Source of the DNA: Anagrus nilaparvatae
Lineage: Eukaryota; Arthropoda; Insecta; Hymenoptera; Mymaridae
Assembly (NCBI GenBank): GCA_022575985.1
Contig: JAKSXM010000247.1
Coordinates: 7,649,501-7,713,500, forward strand
DNA: 64,000 bases
Direction of reading: 5' to 3'
Under the pieces are notes generated by a model that saw only the letters and a list, made by a program, of their open reading frames with translations, was not told the origin of the DNA and ran no database searches. The position numbers and the translations under genes are program-made. Shown here in pieces: positions 1 to 12,360 of this stretch. Within the stretch, counting starts at the first letter, position 1; each line of letters begins with the position of its first letter.

Positions 1-39
1 TATTCTTATTTAATATATTTTTTGGATCTCTGACTTCAA

Positions 40-600
40 ATCTGAAGTCAGATTTACGATATTGATGGCTGTTGACAGTTGACAGCTGTCAATTAGCTGT
101 CAAATCGCTTTAATTTGTTAAAAACCTTGAATTCATCTTCATTCTTTATGTTTTTTGGGTCACTTGATTCAAATATGAATTCAGATTGACGATATCAGTT
201 GACAGCTGTCAATTAGCTGTCAAATAACTTTCATTTGTTAGAAACCATTAGTTTATTTTCATTAATTCTGTTTTTAGAGTCGCTGATTTCAAATTTGCAG
301 TCAGATTTACGATATTGACAATTTACAGATGACAATTAGCTGTCAAATCTTTTTTATTTGTTAAAAACTATAAATTTATTTAATTTAAAACTATAAATTT
401 ATTTAATTTAAAACTATAAATTTATTTAACCTAACCTAAACTTTTATAGTATTCAAATTACGTTCGCTTACAGGAATCTCAAATTTATTCTCTATCTTTA
501 TGTTATTTCAGTCGCTAATTTCAAATTTCGAGTCGGATTTATGATAATGACAGCTGTCAATTAGCTGTCAAAATACTACAAGCTGTTGGAATCCTCAAAC
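40..600. repeat. Tandem units carrying TGACAGCTGTCA, left arm
   Basis: About four diverged units of roughly 115-120 bp each contain a block like TTGACAGCTGTCAATTAGC followed by a short stretch ending near AATTTGTTAAAAACC. The perfect palindrome TGACAGCTGTCA occurs three times here; a fourth unit (near 320) carries a decayed version. The same block recurs, inverted, at 7770-8400. Confidence 0.8.
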
Positions 601-1234
601 TAATCAATTATGAAAATCCTCGACCCCCTTTAATCGGAAAAATTTCCCCCATCCGCTCTTCAATGTCGCGATTCACCATGCATGCCTCCTTTCAAAAATC
701 CATTATGTTAAGAAGATTAATTTCTACAAACCTGAACTTTTTAGATTTTTTTTTCCATATTCAGACCTCCTATAGTTAACGTTTTTGAAGAAGTTTTGAA
801 TCCAAATTTATTTTGAAATCTGAAAAGCAATTAAGGCCCAAAGAATCATTTTGTCTTTGATTAAAGGTATACGATTTAAAAAATAAAATTTGAAAACTTG
901 ATACTTATCTAATACAAAAATTGCAGCTAATTTTCTTTGTAGAAAGATTATAGAAAACATTTTTCAAAAGCAGAAAATTAAAAGAATAATGGATAATATT
1001 TTATCATTATTTTATAGTAAAATGCATTGCCAAAACATATTTTTTAGCTCTTTTTCTACTTCCTCTGAAAATGTAAAAAAATTTTAATTCATATAAGTAA
1101 TGTTATAATTATCACGTTACTGCTTTAATCCAAAAAATTAAATTTCACTTACTTATTCTATTTTTATTAATTTCAGTAGTTTATTCGCTTATTTTCACCT
1201 TCTAGGGGTGTGTAGGTAAACAAGTATTTTAAAT

Positions 1235-1960
1235 ATCAAATGTCCTAAAATATGATAAAATTGGAAAATATGCTCAGTGAAAATATGAAAATTTTCATCA
1301 ATAAAAACACTTTTTCCAACCTCGAAAAACCCCGGGCAATGTAAAAATCTTATTCTTACATTGGTCCGCCATGTTTGAAAATTGGAAAATATGCTGGGAC
1401 CAAAAAACGAACAATTTTATTCATATAAACGTTTTTTTCGACCTTGAAAACCCCAAGGCATTGTAAAAAACTTATTTTGACATGTTTTTCTGATCCGCCA
1501 TCTTGGAGAATCGGAAAATTTGCTTGGGTGAATATTTTCATAAATTGATAACGTTTTTCTCAACTTCGGAAACCCCCAGGCAATACAGATGGTTCCCCTT
1601 TTTTCAGGTTTTTTGTTCCGTCATCTTGGAAAAAGAAAAATATGCTAGGGTAAAAAAATAAAAAATTTTTAACGTTTTTCTCAACCTTGAAACCATCCAG
1701 GCAATATAAAAAGCTTATTCTGACATATTTTGTTGTCAGCCATCTTGGAAAATCGGAAAAGATTTTGGGGAAATAAAATAAAAATTTTCATTATTTAAAA
1801 TGTGTTTCTCAACCTCAAGAACCCGCTGGTAATATAGATACTTTTATTTTTCATGTTTTTGTTCCGCCATCTTGGAAAATTGAAAAATATGCCAGGGTAA
1901 AAATATGAAAATTTTTATAAACGAAAACGTTTTTCTCAACCTCGAAAACCCCCAACCCAG
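1235..1960 (-). repeat. About 120-bp tandem array, left arm
   Basis: Six diverged units, each containing a core like CGCCATCTTGGAAAAT followed by a run of A-rich sequence and a CTCAACCTCGAAAACCCC block. Spacing between cores is about 118-129 bp. It is the inverted partner of 6395-7105 and related to 8585-9110. Small open frames here are by-products of the repeat. Confidence 0.85.
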
Positions 1961-4105
1961 TTGGCCCAAATAATTCACTCGTCTATTTTTATCATTTGCT
2001 GCGAGATATAAAAATTTAAAGCCAGAATCCAGATTTTAGACTTTAAATAAACGCAAATTTTTTAATCTAAATAAGCAAAAACTACGAATTTTTTATCGGT
2101 CAAAAAGTTTGAAAAATTCCCCGACAAAATAAAATAGATAATTTTTACTCATTTGAGGAAAGCATTACATTTTTATATAAAAGTCCCCAAAATTCTTGAT
2201 CAGTGCAGCAACATTTAGAATATATAGCCTAAGAAACTTATCTTATAGCATAGAACCCTTTTAGAGGGTCTAATTTCTAGGCCCAGGAGGCACATCCAGG
2301 TAAACTGAGGGTATGGGAGATGTTTTTTTAACTACCACAACCTGTCCTGAAAGTAAGAAGCAAATCCTCTATCCAAAAAGTTGAAACTCCCCTTGTTATT
2401 TTTTTTTTAATTAATTTTTTTTACAATTTATCCTGTTTATTATTATACCTTTTACTTATAAAATTAATAAAAGCAGCTGTAAATTTGATTTCCAAAAAAT
2501 TTTTTTGCATCATAATCTTTCAATTCTTTTTGAATATTTTACAGAGGTCAAATTTAAGTATTATAATTTTAAAAAATATTATTTACATACATTATTGTAA
2601 ATCTATATTATTTCACATACCAAAAAAAAAAATTAATGCAAATTGAAAAAATTAAGCTTTTGTCGTTCTCACTTTAATTATGCCCCCATTATATTTCTGC
2701 CTGCAGGCCCCCTAAGTGTTTAGGCCCTGCTAAGGGTATATAAATAATATTAAGCTAATAAGATTAAATTATTAAAATAATTTTTTCAATATTTGTATTC
2801 ATTTTGAGCTCATTCTGAACTTTTTTGAATTTATTTTGAACTCGCTTTGAACTCATTTATACTCTCATTTTCGAAATTCATATTGAATCGAATTGAATTC
2901 AAAATAAAAATTGTGCCAACTGGGCAAGCAATTTTAAAAGCTTTAAATGCTAAATTTTCTAAATAATTAAATAATCAGTTCCTGAATAAGACTTAAAAAA
3001 AGTTTAACTTTTTTTTTTTCAAAATCTTGTATTTTAAAGGGTTAGTTTTCACTCCCTGTAGTAAGTCTATGCACCCTAATTTTGGCCCATAATCATAAGT
3101 ACTGCTTATTTGATTAATTCCTCTCTTTTTTTCTAGATCGAGTTCTAGAAATTTAGCTTAACAATTAATTATGAGTTATGCTATTTATTACACGTAACCT
3201 CTTATTACAATTAAATTTTTTGTTTGAGTCATTAATATTTAAAGGAACAAAGAATTTTGTTAAAGCAGCTAATTTTAGGCTAAAGTTTTTTTTTTATACT
3301 TTTACAAGCAAAAGCGATAACAAAATAAAATATACCTTTCTGTAAAAAACATTATTTATTCACAATTTTTTCTTTATTTATATTTTCACTTAAAAAAAGT
3401 AGGCTGTCTGAAATCTTCAAACTTCTTCATGCTGATGCACTTTATCAGTTGAAATGATTGTTAGTTATAACGACTTACTTTATTAAATTATTTATCCACC
3501 TAGTTCCAGCTAAAATATGCTTATAACGTTTCCAAATTTGAGTGTCTGGTGATAAAAAGAATTGCAGCACTTTTCAATTAAAATTATATTTTCTGTAAAT
3601 AAATATCTTAATTAATGTAAAATAATAAACTAAAAACTTTAAGCAATACTTAGTCCCTTTATTTGTTTTTGAGAAATTAAATACAAATTTGTATCGATAT
3701 GAAGCCTGACATCTACTGAAAAAGTTTTGTCAACAGAAAATTAATTCCTAGATGATTCATGCGGTCCATATACAATTATACATAAATCCAGCAGATGTAA
3801 CAATCTCTATCTTTAAAAAACAATTCACTTTTAATTTTGGAATGTTGAAAAGTAACAAATGGGTTATGTACAAATACTTAGATACAAAATTTCATATTCT
3901 ATAAGGCTATCTTGCACTATTTTAGAACTTCTAAGTTTCACTGACAATAAAGAAATTAATTAGTAACAATCTTAAATAAATTTCAATCTTTGATTGTAAT
4001 TAATTAATATTCTATTGATTGAAATCATTATTTTTTTGCAAAAAGACTGCACATCTGACAACAACAAATCTACCACGCCGGCTACTATCGCCGTGTGACA
4101 AGGTT

Positions 4106-4240
4106 TTGTCACAATTCTGCAAAAAAACTACAAATATCACTTTTTTAAAGTTATTTATTAGTTCACTTTTTAAAACTTTTTAATTTTGCAGTCTGAAATA
4201 ATTAAACTTAACATCCAGTCTGGAGGATAATTATTTGTGT
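4106..4240. other. Unpaired centre of the inverted duplication
   Basis: These 135 bp lie between the last paired bases of the two arms (TGACAAGGTT at 4096-4105 and AACCTTGTCA at 4241-4250). The spacer is AT-rich and has no coding frame. A short stretch reading AATTTTGCAGTCTG resembles arm sequence, which suggests it derives from the same repeat. It would form the loop of the hairpin. Confidence 0.85.
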
Positions 4241-7200
4241 AACCTTGTCACACGGCGATAGTAGCCGGCGTGGTAGATTTGTTGTTGTCAGATGTGCAGT
4301 CTTTTTGCAAAAAAATAATGATTTCAATCAATAGAATATTAATTAATTACAATCAAAGATTGAAATTTATTTAAGATTGTTACTAATTAATTTCTTTATT
4401 GTCAGTGAAACTTAGAAGTTCTAAAATAGTGCAAGATAGCCTTATAGAATATGAAATTTTGTATCTAAGTATTTGTACATAACCCATTTGTTACTTTTCA
4501 ACATTCCAAAATTAAAAGTGAATTGTTTTTTAAAGATAGAGATTGTTACATCTGCTGGATTTATGTATAATTGTATATGGACCGCATGAATCATCTAGGA
4601 ATTAATTTTCTGTTGACAAAACTTTTTCAGTAGATGTCAGGCTTCATATCGATACAAATTTGTATTTAATTTCTCAAAAACAAATAAAGGGACTAAGTAT
4701 TGCTTAAAGTTTTTAGTTTATTATTTTACATTAATTAAGATATTTATTTACAGAAAATATAATTTTAATTGAAAAGTGCTGCAATTCTTTTTATCACCAG
4801 ACACTCAAATTTGGAAACGTTATAAGCATATTTTAGCTGGAACTAGGTGGATAAATAATTTAATAAAGTAAGTCGTTATAACTAACAATCATTTCAACTG
4901 ATAAAGTGCATCAGCATGAAGAAGTTTAAAGATTTCAGACAGCCTACTTTTTTTAAGTGAAAATATAAATAAAGAAAAAATTGTGAATAAACAATGTTTT
5001 TTACAGAAAGGTGTATTTTATTTTGTTATCGCTTTTGCTTGTAAAAGTATAAAAAAAAAACTTTAGCCTAAAATTAGCTGCTTTAACAAAATTCTTTGTT
5101 CCTTTAAATATTAATGACTCAAACAAAAAATTTAATTGTAATAAGAGGTTACGTGTAATAAATAGCATAACTCATAATTAATTGTTAAGCTAAATTTCTA
5201 GAACTCGATCTAGAAAAAAAGAGAGGAATTAATCAAATAAGCAGTACTTATGATTATGGGCCAAAATTAGGGTGCATAGACTTACTACAGGGAGTGAAAA
5301 CTAACCCTTTAAAATACAAGATTTTGAAAAAAAAAAAGTTAAACTTTTTTTAAGTCTTATTCAGGAACTGATTATTTAATTATTTAGAAAATTTAGCATT
5401 TAAAGCTTTTAAAATTGCTTGCCCAGTTGGCACAATTTTTATTTTGAATTCAATTCGATTCAATATGAATTTCGAAAATGAGAGTATAAATGAGTTCAAA
5501 GCGAGTTCAAAATAAATTCAAAAAAGTTCAGAATGAGCTCAAAATGAATACAAATATTGAAAAAATTATTTTAATAATTTAATCTTATTAGCTTAATATT
5601 ATTTATATACCCTTAGCAGGGCCTAAACACTTAGGGGGCCTGCAGGCAGAAATATAATGGGGGCATAATTAAAGTGAGAACGACAAAAACTTAATTTTTT
5701 CAATTTGCATTAATTTTTTTTTTTTTTTTTTGGTATGTGAAATAATATAGATTTACAATAATGTATGTAAATAATATTTTTTAAAATTATAATACTTAAA
5801 TTTGACCTCTGTAAAATATTCAAAAAGAATTGAAAGATTATGATGCAAAAAAATTTTTTGGAAATCAAATTTACAGCTGCTTTTATTAATTTTATAAGTA
5901 AAAGGTATAATAATAAACAGGATAAATTGTAAAAAAAATTAATTAAAAAAAAATAACAAGGGGAGTTTCAACTTTTTGGGTAGAGGATTTGCTTCTTACT
6001 TTCAGGACAGGTTGTGGTAGTTAAAAAAACATCTCCCATACCCTCAGTTTACCTGGATGTGCCTCGTGGGCCTAGAAATTAGACCCTCTAAAAGGGTTCT
6101 ATGCTATAAGATAAGTTTCTTAGGCTATATATTCTAAATGTTGCTGCACTGATCAAGAATTTTGGGGACTTTTATATAAAAATGTAATGCTTTCCTCAAA
6201 TGAGTAAAAATTATCTATTTTATTTTGTCGGGGAATTTTTCAAACTTTTTGACCGATAAAAAATTCGTAGTTTTTGCTTATTTAGATTAAAAAATTTGCG
6301 TTTATTTAAAGTCTAAAATCTGGATTCTGGCTTTAAATTTTTATATCTCGCAGCAAATGATAAAAATAGACGAGTGAATTATTTGGGCCAACTGGGTTGG
6401 GGGTTTTCGAGGTTGAGAAAAACGTTTTCATTTATAAAAATTTTCATATTTTTACCCTGGCATATTTTTCAATTTTCCAAGATGGCGGAACAAAAACATG
6501 AAAAATAAAAGTATCTATATTACCAGCGGGTTCTTGAGGTTGAGAAACACATTTTAAATAATGAAAATTTTTATTTTATTTCCCCAAAATCTTTTCCGAT
6601 TTTCCAAGATGGCTGACAACAAAATATGTCAGAATAAGCTTTTTATATTGCCTGGATGGTTTCAAGGTTGAGAAAAACGTTAAAAATTTTTTATTTTTTT
6701 ACCCTAGCATATTTTCCTTTTTCCAAGATGACGGAACAAAAAACCTGAAAAAAGGGGAACCATCTGTATTGCCTGGGGGTTTCCGAAGTTGAGAAAAACG
6801 TTATCAATTTATGAAAATATTCACCCAAGCAAATTTTCCGATTCTCCAAGATGGCGGATCAGAAAAACATGTCAAAATAAGTTTTTTACAATGCCTTGGG
6901 GTTTTCAAGGTCGAAAAAAACGTTTATATGAATAAAATTGTTCGTTTTTTGGTCCCAGCATATTTTCCAATTTTCAAACATGGCGGACCAATGTAAGAAT
7001 AAGATTTTTACATTGCCCGGGGTTTTTCGAGGTTGGAAAAAGTGTTTTTATTGATGAAAATTTTCATATTTTCACTGAGCATATTTTCCAATTTTATCAT
7101 ATTTTAGGACATTTGATATTTAAAATACTTGTTTACCTACACACCCCTAGAAGGTGAAAATAAGCGAATAAACTACTGAAATTAATAAAAATAGAATAAG

Positions 7201-8328
7201 TAAGTGAAATTTAATTTTTTGGATTAAAGCAGTAACGTGATAATTATAACATTACTTATATGAATTAAAATTTTTTTACATTTTCAGAGGAAGTAGAAAA
7301 AGAGCTAAAAAATATGTTTTGGCAATGCATTTTACTATAAAATAATGATAAAATATTATCCATTATTCTTTTAATTTTCTGCTTTTGAAAAATGTTTTCT
7401 ATAATCTTTCTACAAAGAAAATTAGCTGCAATTTTTGTATTAGATAAGTATCAAGTTTTCAAATTTTATTTTTTAAATCGTATACCTTTAATCAAAGACA
7501 AAATGATTCTTTGGGCCTTAATTGCTTTTCAGATTTCAAAATAAATTTGGATTCAAAACTTCTTCAAAAACGTTAACTATAGGAGGTCTGAATATGGAAA
7601 AAAAAATCTAAAAAGTTCAGGTTTGTAGAAATTAATCTTCTTAACATAATGGATTTTTGAAAGGAGGCATGCATGGTGAATCGCGACATTGAAGAGCGGA
7701 TGGGGGAAATTTTTCCGATTAAAGGGGGTCGAGGATTTTCATAATTGATTAGTTTGAGGATTCCAACAGCTTGTAGTATTTTGACAGCTAATTGACAGCT
7801 GTCATTATCATAAATCCGACTCGAAATTTGAAATTAGCGACTCAAATAACATAAAGATAGAGAATAAATTTTAGATTCCTGTAAGCGAACGTAATTTGAA
7901 TACTATAAAAGTTTAGGTTAGGTTAAATAAATTTATAGTTTTAAATTAAATAAATTTATAGTTTTTAACCAATAAAAAAGATTTGACAGCTAATTGTCAT
8001 CTGTAAATTGTCAATATCGTAAATCTGACTGCAAATTTGAAATTAGCGACTCTGAAAACAGAATTAATGAGAATAAACTAATGGTTTCTAACAAATGAAA
8101 GTTATTTGACAGCTAATTGACAGCTGTCAACTGATATCGTCAATCTGAATTCAAATTTGAATCATGTGACCCAAAAAACATAAAGAATGAGGATGAATTC
8201 AAGGTTTTTAACAAATTAAAGCGATTTGACAGCTAATTGACAGCTGTCAACTGTCAACAGCCATCAATATCGTAAATCTGACTTCAGATTTGAAGTCAGA
8301 GATCCAAAAAATATATTAAATAAGAATA
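4241..8328. repeat. Right arm of the 8.3-kb inverted duplication
   Basis: Reverse-complement copy of 1-4105 with over 99% identity by eye. In the right arm the (A)ACTATAAATTTATTTAATTT-type 22-bp unit is present twice where the left arm has three copies, and the T-run near 5710 is longer. Because the left arm meets the window edge, I cannot tell whether the palindrome continues past 8328. The sequence after 8328 is another unit of the same tandem repeat, so it may. Confidence 0.95.
6395..7105 (+). repeat. About 120-bp tandem array, right arm
   Basis: Cores reading GATGGCGGA or close variants occur near 6482, 6610, 6728, 6850 and 6979. This is the partner of 1235-1960 in the inverted duplication. 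A 61-codon open frame at 6811-6996 is identical to one at 1356-1541 on the other strand, as expected from the duplication and not from gene function. Confidence 0.85.
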
Positions 8329-8400
8329 AATTTAAGATTTCTAAAAAATGAAACTGATTTGACAGGTAATTGACAGCTGCCAACTGTCAATATCGAAAAT
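7770..8400. repeat. Tandem units carrying TGACAGCTGTCA, right arm and beyond
   Basis: Inverted counterpart of 40-600, with one extra unit (8329-8400) past the point where the left arm meets the window edge. Two copies of TTAGG-like sequence (GGTTAGGTT near 7917) sit beside the 22-bp units; two copies are too few to call telomeric. Confidence 0.75.
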
Positions 8401-8491
8401 CTAACTTCAGATTTGAACTTAGCGACCAAAAAAATCTATGTATACCAAATAATTAACCTATTTTTTAAAAAAATAACGTTTGATCAAATAA

Positions 8492-8572
8492 CCACATAAT
8501 TAACCACATAATTAACCACATAATTAACCACATAATTAACCACGTAATTAACCACGTAATTAACCACATAAA
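8492..8572. repeat. 12-bp minisatellite (AATTAACCACAT)n
   Basis: Seven to eight almost perfect copies of a 12-bp unit, two of them with CACGT instead of CACAT. It lies between the TGACAGCTGTCA units and the third 120-bp array. Confidence 0.95.
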
Positions 8573-8584
8573 ATTTTCTCCTGG

Positions 8585-9110
8585 GAACCCCAGGAAATGT
8601 AGAAAGTTTCTTATTTCATATTATTTGATCCGCCATTTTGGAAAATTGGAAAATTTGTTAGAGTGAAAAAATGAAAATTTTCATCATTAAAAATGTTTTT
8701 CTCAACCTCAAAAACCCTGTAAGGTAATGTAGAAAGTTCCTTTTTTATGTTTTTTAATCCAAAATCTTAGAAAATCTGAAAATGTGTTAGTGATGAAATT
8801 AAAATTTTCATCATTAAAAAAGACTTTCTTAAGCTCAAGAGCCTCCAGATAATGTAGAAAGTTCCTTTTTTCATAGTATTGGTCCGCCATTTTGGAAAAT
8901 CAGAAAATTTTTTAGAGTGAAAAAATGAAATTTTCATCATTAAAAATGTTTTTCTCAGCCTCAAGAACCCTGAGGTAATATAGAAAGTTCCTTTTTTATT
9001 TTTTTGGTCCACTATCTAATAAATCGGAAAATGTATTAGTGTGATGAAATTAAAATTTTTATTAAAAAAGTCTTTCTTAACCTTGATACCCCCGGTAATC
9101 TAGAAAGTTA
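8585..9110 (-). repeat. Third about 120-bp tandem array, outside the palindrome
   Basis: Four units related to those at 1235-1960, with cores near 8632, 8761, 8886 and 9010. Alternate units resemble each other more (CCGCCATTTTGG against AAAATCTTAG or CTATCTAA types), hinting at a dimeric repeat of about 250 bp. No coding content beyond repeat-derived frames. Confidence 0.8.
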
Positions 9111-9243
9111 TAAAATATAATAAACAGTTCTTAGGGTAAAGTCTATTTCATTTTAATTTTAAGGTTAAATTGAAAATGATAAATGCAAAATTTTTTCACA
9201 ATGATTTAAAAACACAAAAAATAATTATGTAATAAAATTTTTC

Positions 9244-9486
9244 TTAAGACTTACTTCCTAAGCATTCAATCACACATTTTCTATAATTCTGATGATTGTG
9301 TTTTACATTACAATTAACTGCACATTTTGACCAGTAGCAATAGTTTTTCTTGAAACTGTTTTTATTTTCAAATATCACAGGCACAAGGTCATCTTTCCTA
9401 TTTGTATCACGTATATTTTTTACATTTACAGTAAATCTTTTATCTTTAATTTTTTGGAATATTACACTCGCTAATATAATAGACAT
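9244..9486 (-). CDS. Small cysteine-rich ORF, possible secreted peptide
   Basis: I do not recognise this 80-residue frame. It has a short hydrophobic N-terminus (MSIILASVIF), a charged middle, and a C-terminal cysteine cluster spaced C-x4-C-x3-C-x12-C-x3-C. The two C-x3-C pairs separated by 12 residues match the spacing of helical-hairpin (alpha-hairpinin) peptides, some of which are venom or defence peptides; that comparison is from family knowledge, not a search. The frame stays open about 20 codons upstream through more hydrophobic residues but has no further ATG, so the start could be here or in an upstream exon. It is not inside any recognised repeat. It may equally be a chance frame in AT-rich DNA. 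Confidence 0.3.
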   Translation of the reverse strand: MSIILASVIFQKIKDKRFTVNVKNIRDTNRKDDLVPVIFENKNSFKKNYCYWSKCAVNCNVKHNHQNYRKCVIECLGSKS

Positions 9487-9549
9487 TATAAAAGAAAAAA
9501 CTATTATAACATTTATTTTATTTTTAAAAATTATTTCACTTCTTTAAAA

Positions 9550-10055
9550 CTTAAAAATGCAGAATTAAAAAATTTGTGAATTAGAGAAATAAATATTTTT
9601 TTTTGTTACCATGGTAATGCTACTGACATTGAAATTTGAATAATTTAGCTCGTAATATTTACTTTTTTTTAATTTAGGTTAATTTGAACTTAAAGTAGAT
9701 AAAAAAAGCTAAAAAAGTTAAATTAAAATAAAATATACTACCTATTATTTTTGAAAATTAAATAAATTATTTTAAATTAAAGATTGCAGACATTCAAGAA
9801 GGTAATTAAATATAGTGTTTAATCAAATGCAAATTTTTAGTGAAAAAAAAGGAATTATAAAATAATTTACGATTTTATAGATTATGCCTAAAGAGTACAA
9901 TAAGTGAATGCGGAAAGGACTCCGTTACATAAGCAAAAGTTCAAACTATAGATTTAGACGATGTATTGCTGATGAGCAAAAGGTACTTATTATTATTATT
10001 TAAACATACAATTTTTAAAAATTATTTAATTAAAAAAATCAAAATCCATAAAAAT
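9550..10055. other. AT-rich non-coding stretch
   Basis: I see no coding frame, repeat or RNA structure here that I can support. Poly-A and poly-T runs dominate. Confidence 0.6.
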
Positions 10056-11000
10056 TTAGATTCTTAAGGGTTGCCTCAGGACAAATATTAACCCCCTATG
10101 GTCAATATTAGCACAAACCAAAAAAAAGACGCTGCCAAATAATTGGCTATACGGTTCCTCAAACAATAACAAAATATTCTTAATGGTTTTTTTATTTAAT
10201 AAAAAATAATATAAAAAACTAAAAATTATAATCTTTCCCAATATTGTCATTAAACTCACATAGAAAAAAACGCTGCTAAGTTATTGATACTATGGTTCAT
10301 CAAACAATGACAAGTTTTTATATGAATTAAACATTTTTACCATTTTATGTGTCATATATGAGAAATAAAGTGACATAAAATGTAAGAAAACTATAACTCT
10401 TGCTATAACTCCAGTGTAAAAAATTAGGCACTACATTATTAAAATTAGGCAAAAAAAAAAGAATGGAGTTTTTTTATTTTTCAAGGAAAAAATTCAAATA
10501 CAAAAAATAAAAGATGTTATGAACTAATAGTTTCTGAAAGCTATTATATCTTATAGCTTTTTCTCGTGGAAATAAATTAGATATTGCTTTCAAAATGAAA
10601 ACAAATCTTATTTTTTTTTTATTTTTTGATACACAAAATTTTTAGAGAGAAATTTTCATAAAATTATGTATTTTTAATCCTTAAAATCTATTTATAAGGA
10701 ATTATATGATTTTAAGACTCTCGTGGAAAAAAATGAGGTATTACGTCCATAAAAAAAAAATATTGCTAATTTTTTTAAATTTTTTATGTAAAAATTTTGA
10801 GAAAAAAATTTTCAAAAAATTAAGTATCAATTGGAGATATCGAATAAAATGATAATTCTAGATATAAATACTTTCACAGGAAACAATTAGGTACTAACAA
10901 TAAGTTCAAAAAAAAAATATTCCTGTTTTTTTTTTTATGCAAAAATTTTTAAGAAAAAAATTTTCAAAAATTAAGTATCCGATTCGAGATATCGAGTATA
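10056..11000. repeat. Dispersed repeat with about 145-bp tandem units (copy 1)
   Basis: Two units at 10120-10170 and 10270-10315 share a block ending in TTCCTCAAACAAT or TTCATCAAACAATG. After them come about three diverged units with the core AAGTATC...GAGATATCGA...TACTTTC...GGAAA. The same block-plus-tandem layout recurs at 26640-27060, and the tandem units alone at 15965-16570. Non-coding. Confidence 0.7.
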
Positions 11001-12360
11001 AGCCATATTAAAATGACCTTAGTTTGTTTGTGCAAAACTGACTGTAAAATGTATATAAATATTATACAGTTGTATTCGACATTTTATCAGGATGTTCATT
11101 ATTATTTTTTTTTGTCACAAAATATCTCGTAGAGCCGAAATTATAGCTATTTTAGCAAAACGCGTTGAATATTCAGTCTATTTTACATCATTCATAATTA
11201 TAGAGGCAAGCTCTACCTTAATGGATGCACAAATAATCGACACCTTGTGGGCACGATCATCTCAACAACGATCCATTGGATTACTTGCATTTTTTAAAAC
11301 TAGGTTTCTTTTATCGAGTTGATGGAATCTTTTGCACCGAATCCGGTATTTTTAAAAGCATGTTTATTCTTTTATTTTCGTTTTAAAGAGGTGAAAAACC
11401 TTGTAAATGTCAGCTGCGCAATAAATTTCATAGCTTTTGTATAAACTTTGCATTGATGAAATATCATTGAAATGTAAAATAACACAAGATATATTTTTAT
11501 TATTTATTAATTAATCCCAATTTTATTGAAATAAAGGCCCAAGAGCCTTTCTAAGTGCACTAAATTAGTTTTAAAATCAAGTTTTATTTTTCTGAAAATG
11601 TATTCCTATTTTAAAAAGTCTCTGTTATCAGAATTTAATATTAAACTTACTATAAAATTAACCGGAAACTCATTATTTAGGGTATACCCTAAATTTTATA
11701 AAAGTTGGATACTAAAAAAAATCGAAGCGTTGCCAGTATTGTAAATAGTACAAAAAAAAGGTATTTTTAATGAAGAATAATAAAATTTTCATTTTTTGTT
11801 TTAGGACATATTTTTTTGCATGATTTTTTATTAATTTCAAAATGGTGGATGGAGAATTACAAAAAAAATTACTAAAAACAAGTTGCATTAGATTATTTGT
11901 TTTTAGGATTATTTTTTGGAATTTTACATAAATATAGATTTTAAAATTAATTGAGTATTCAAAAAGAAATCAACACGTAAAATTTTAAATATTAATATTA
12001 GATATATTTTTTTGGACTAAACTTAGTTCAAAGAACATGTAACTCCATCCATATGCATTCTATGTATACTTCCATTATCGTTGAATTTTTTTATTTTTAT
12101 GCATTTATCAGTTTGAAAAATTGATTAGAAATTAATAACTAATAAGTTTTTAATTCTTCTGAATAATGGTACAGTAATAAGTGCGTGTGAGTATGACAAC
12201 TGAATTTTGGCACAGAGATATTCAAGACCTAAGTACATACACTTTCATATCCTAATTTTTTTGGCCACGTGTTCTGGTAAAAGTTATGGGTCCACGAAAT
12301 TGGCCAATTTTTGAAAAAAAAATAATAGTATGAAATCCCGGAATAGCATAGGTTTTGAAC
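11001..12360. other. Unassigned AT-rich region
   Basis: A 76-codon open frame at 11092-11322 (+) has no recognisable domain and no supporting context. The rest is non-coding and holds no repeat that I can match elsewhere in the window. Confidence 0.5.

Larger units (their letters stand above)
1..4105. repeat. Left arm of an 8.3-kb inverted duplication
   Basis: Read as its reverse complement, this arm matches 4241-8328 along its whole length. Position 4105 pairs with 4241, 661 with 7691 and 1 with 8328, so only a few small indels separate the arms. Scattered single-base differences (for example near 2290, 2377 and 3419) and one 22-bp tandem unit near 361-420 distinguish them. The arm reaches the window edge, so its true outer end may lie outside. 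No protein-coding frame longer than about 60 codons is present; the one that is lies in a tandem repeat and is duplicated in the other arm. Confidence 0.95.

Noticed and set aside
428..441. AACCTAACCTAAAC as an insect telomere (TTAGG) array
   Set aside because: Only two imperfect units beside a 22-bp repeat; far too short.
1356..1541. 61-codon ORF with an identical twin at 6811-6996
   Set aside because: Both lie in the 120-bp tandem array and are identical only because the arms are an inverted duplication; no start context or domain.
1..8328. Treating the palindrome as a certain assembly artefact
   Set aside because: Arm-specific substitutions, a 22-bp unit difference and different poly-T lengths point to two separate sequences; still, only long reads can settle it.
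11092..11322. 76-codon plus-strand ORF with hydrophobic start
   Set aside because: No recognisable domain, no homologous block elsewhere in the window, no splice or promoter support.
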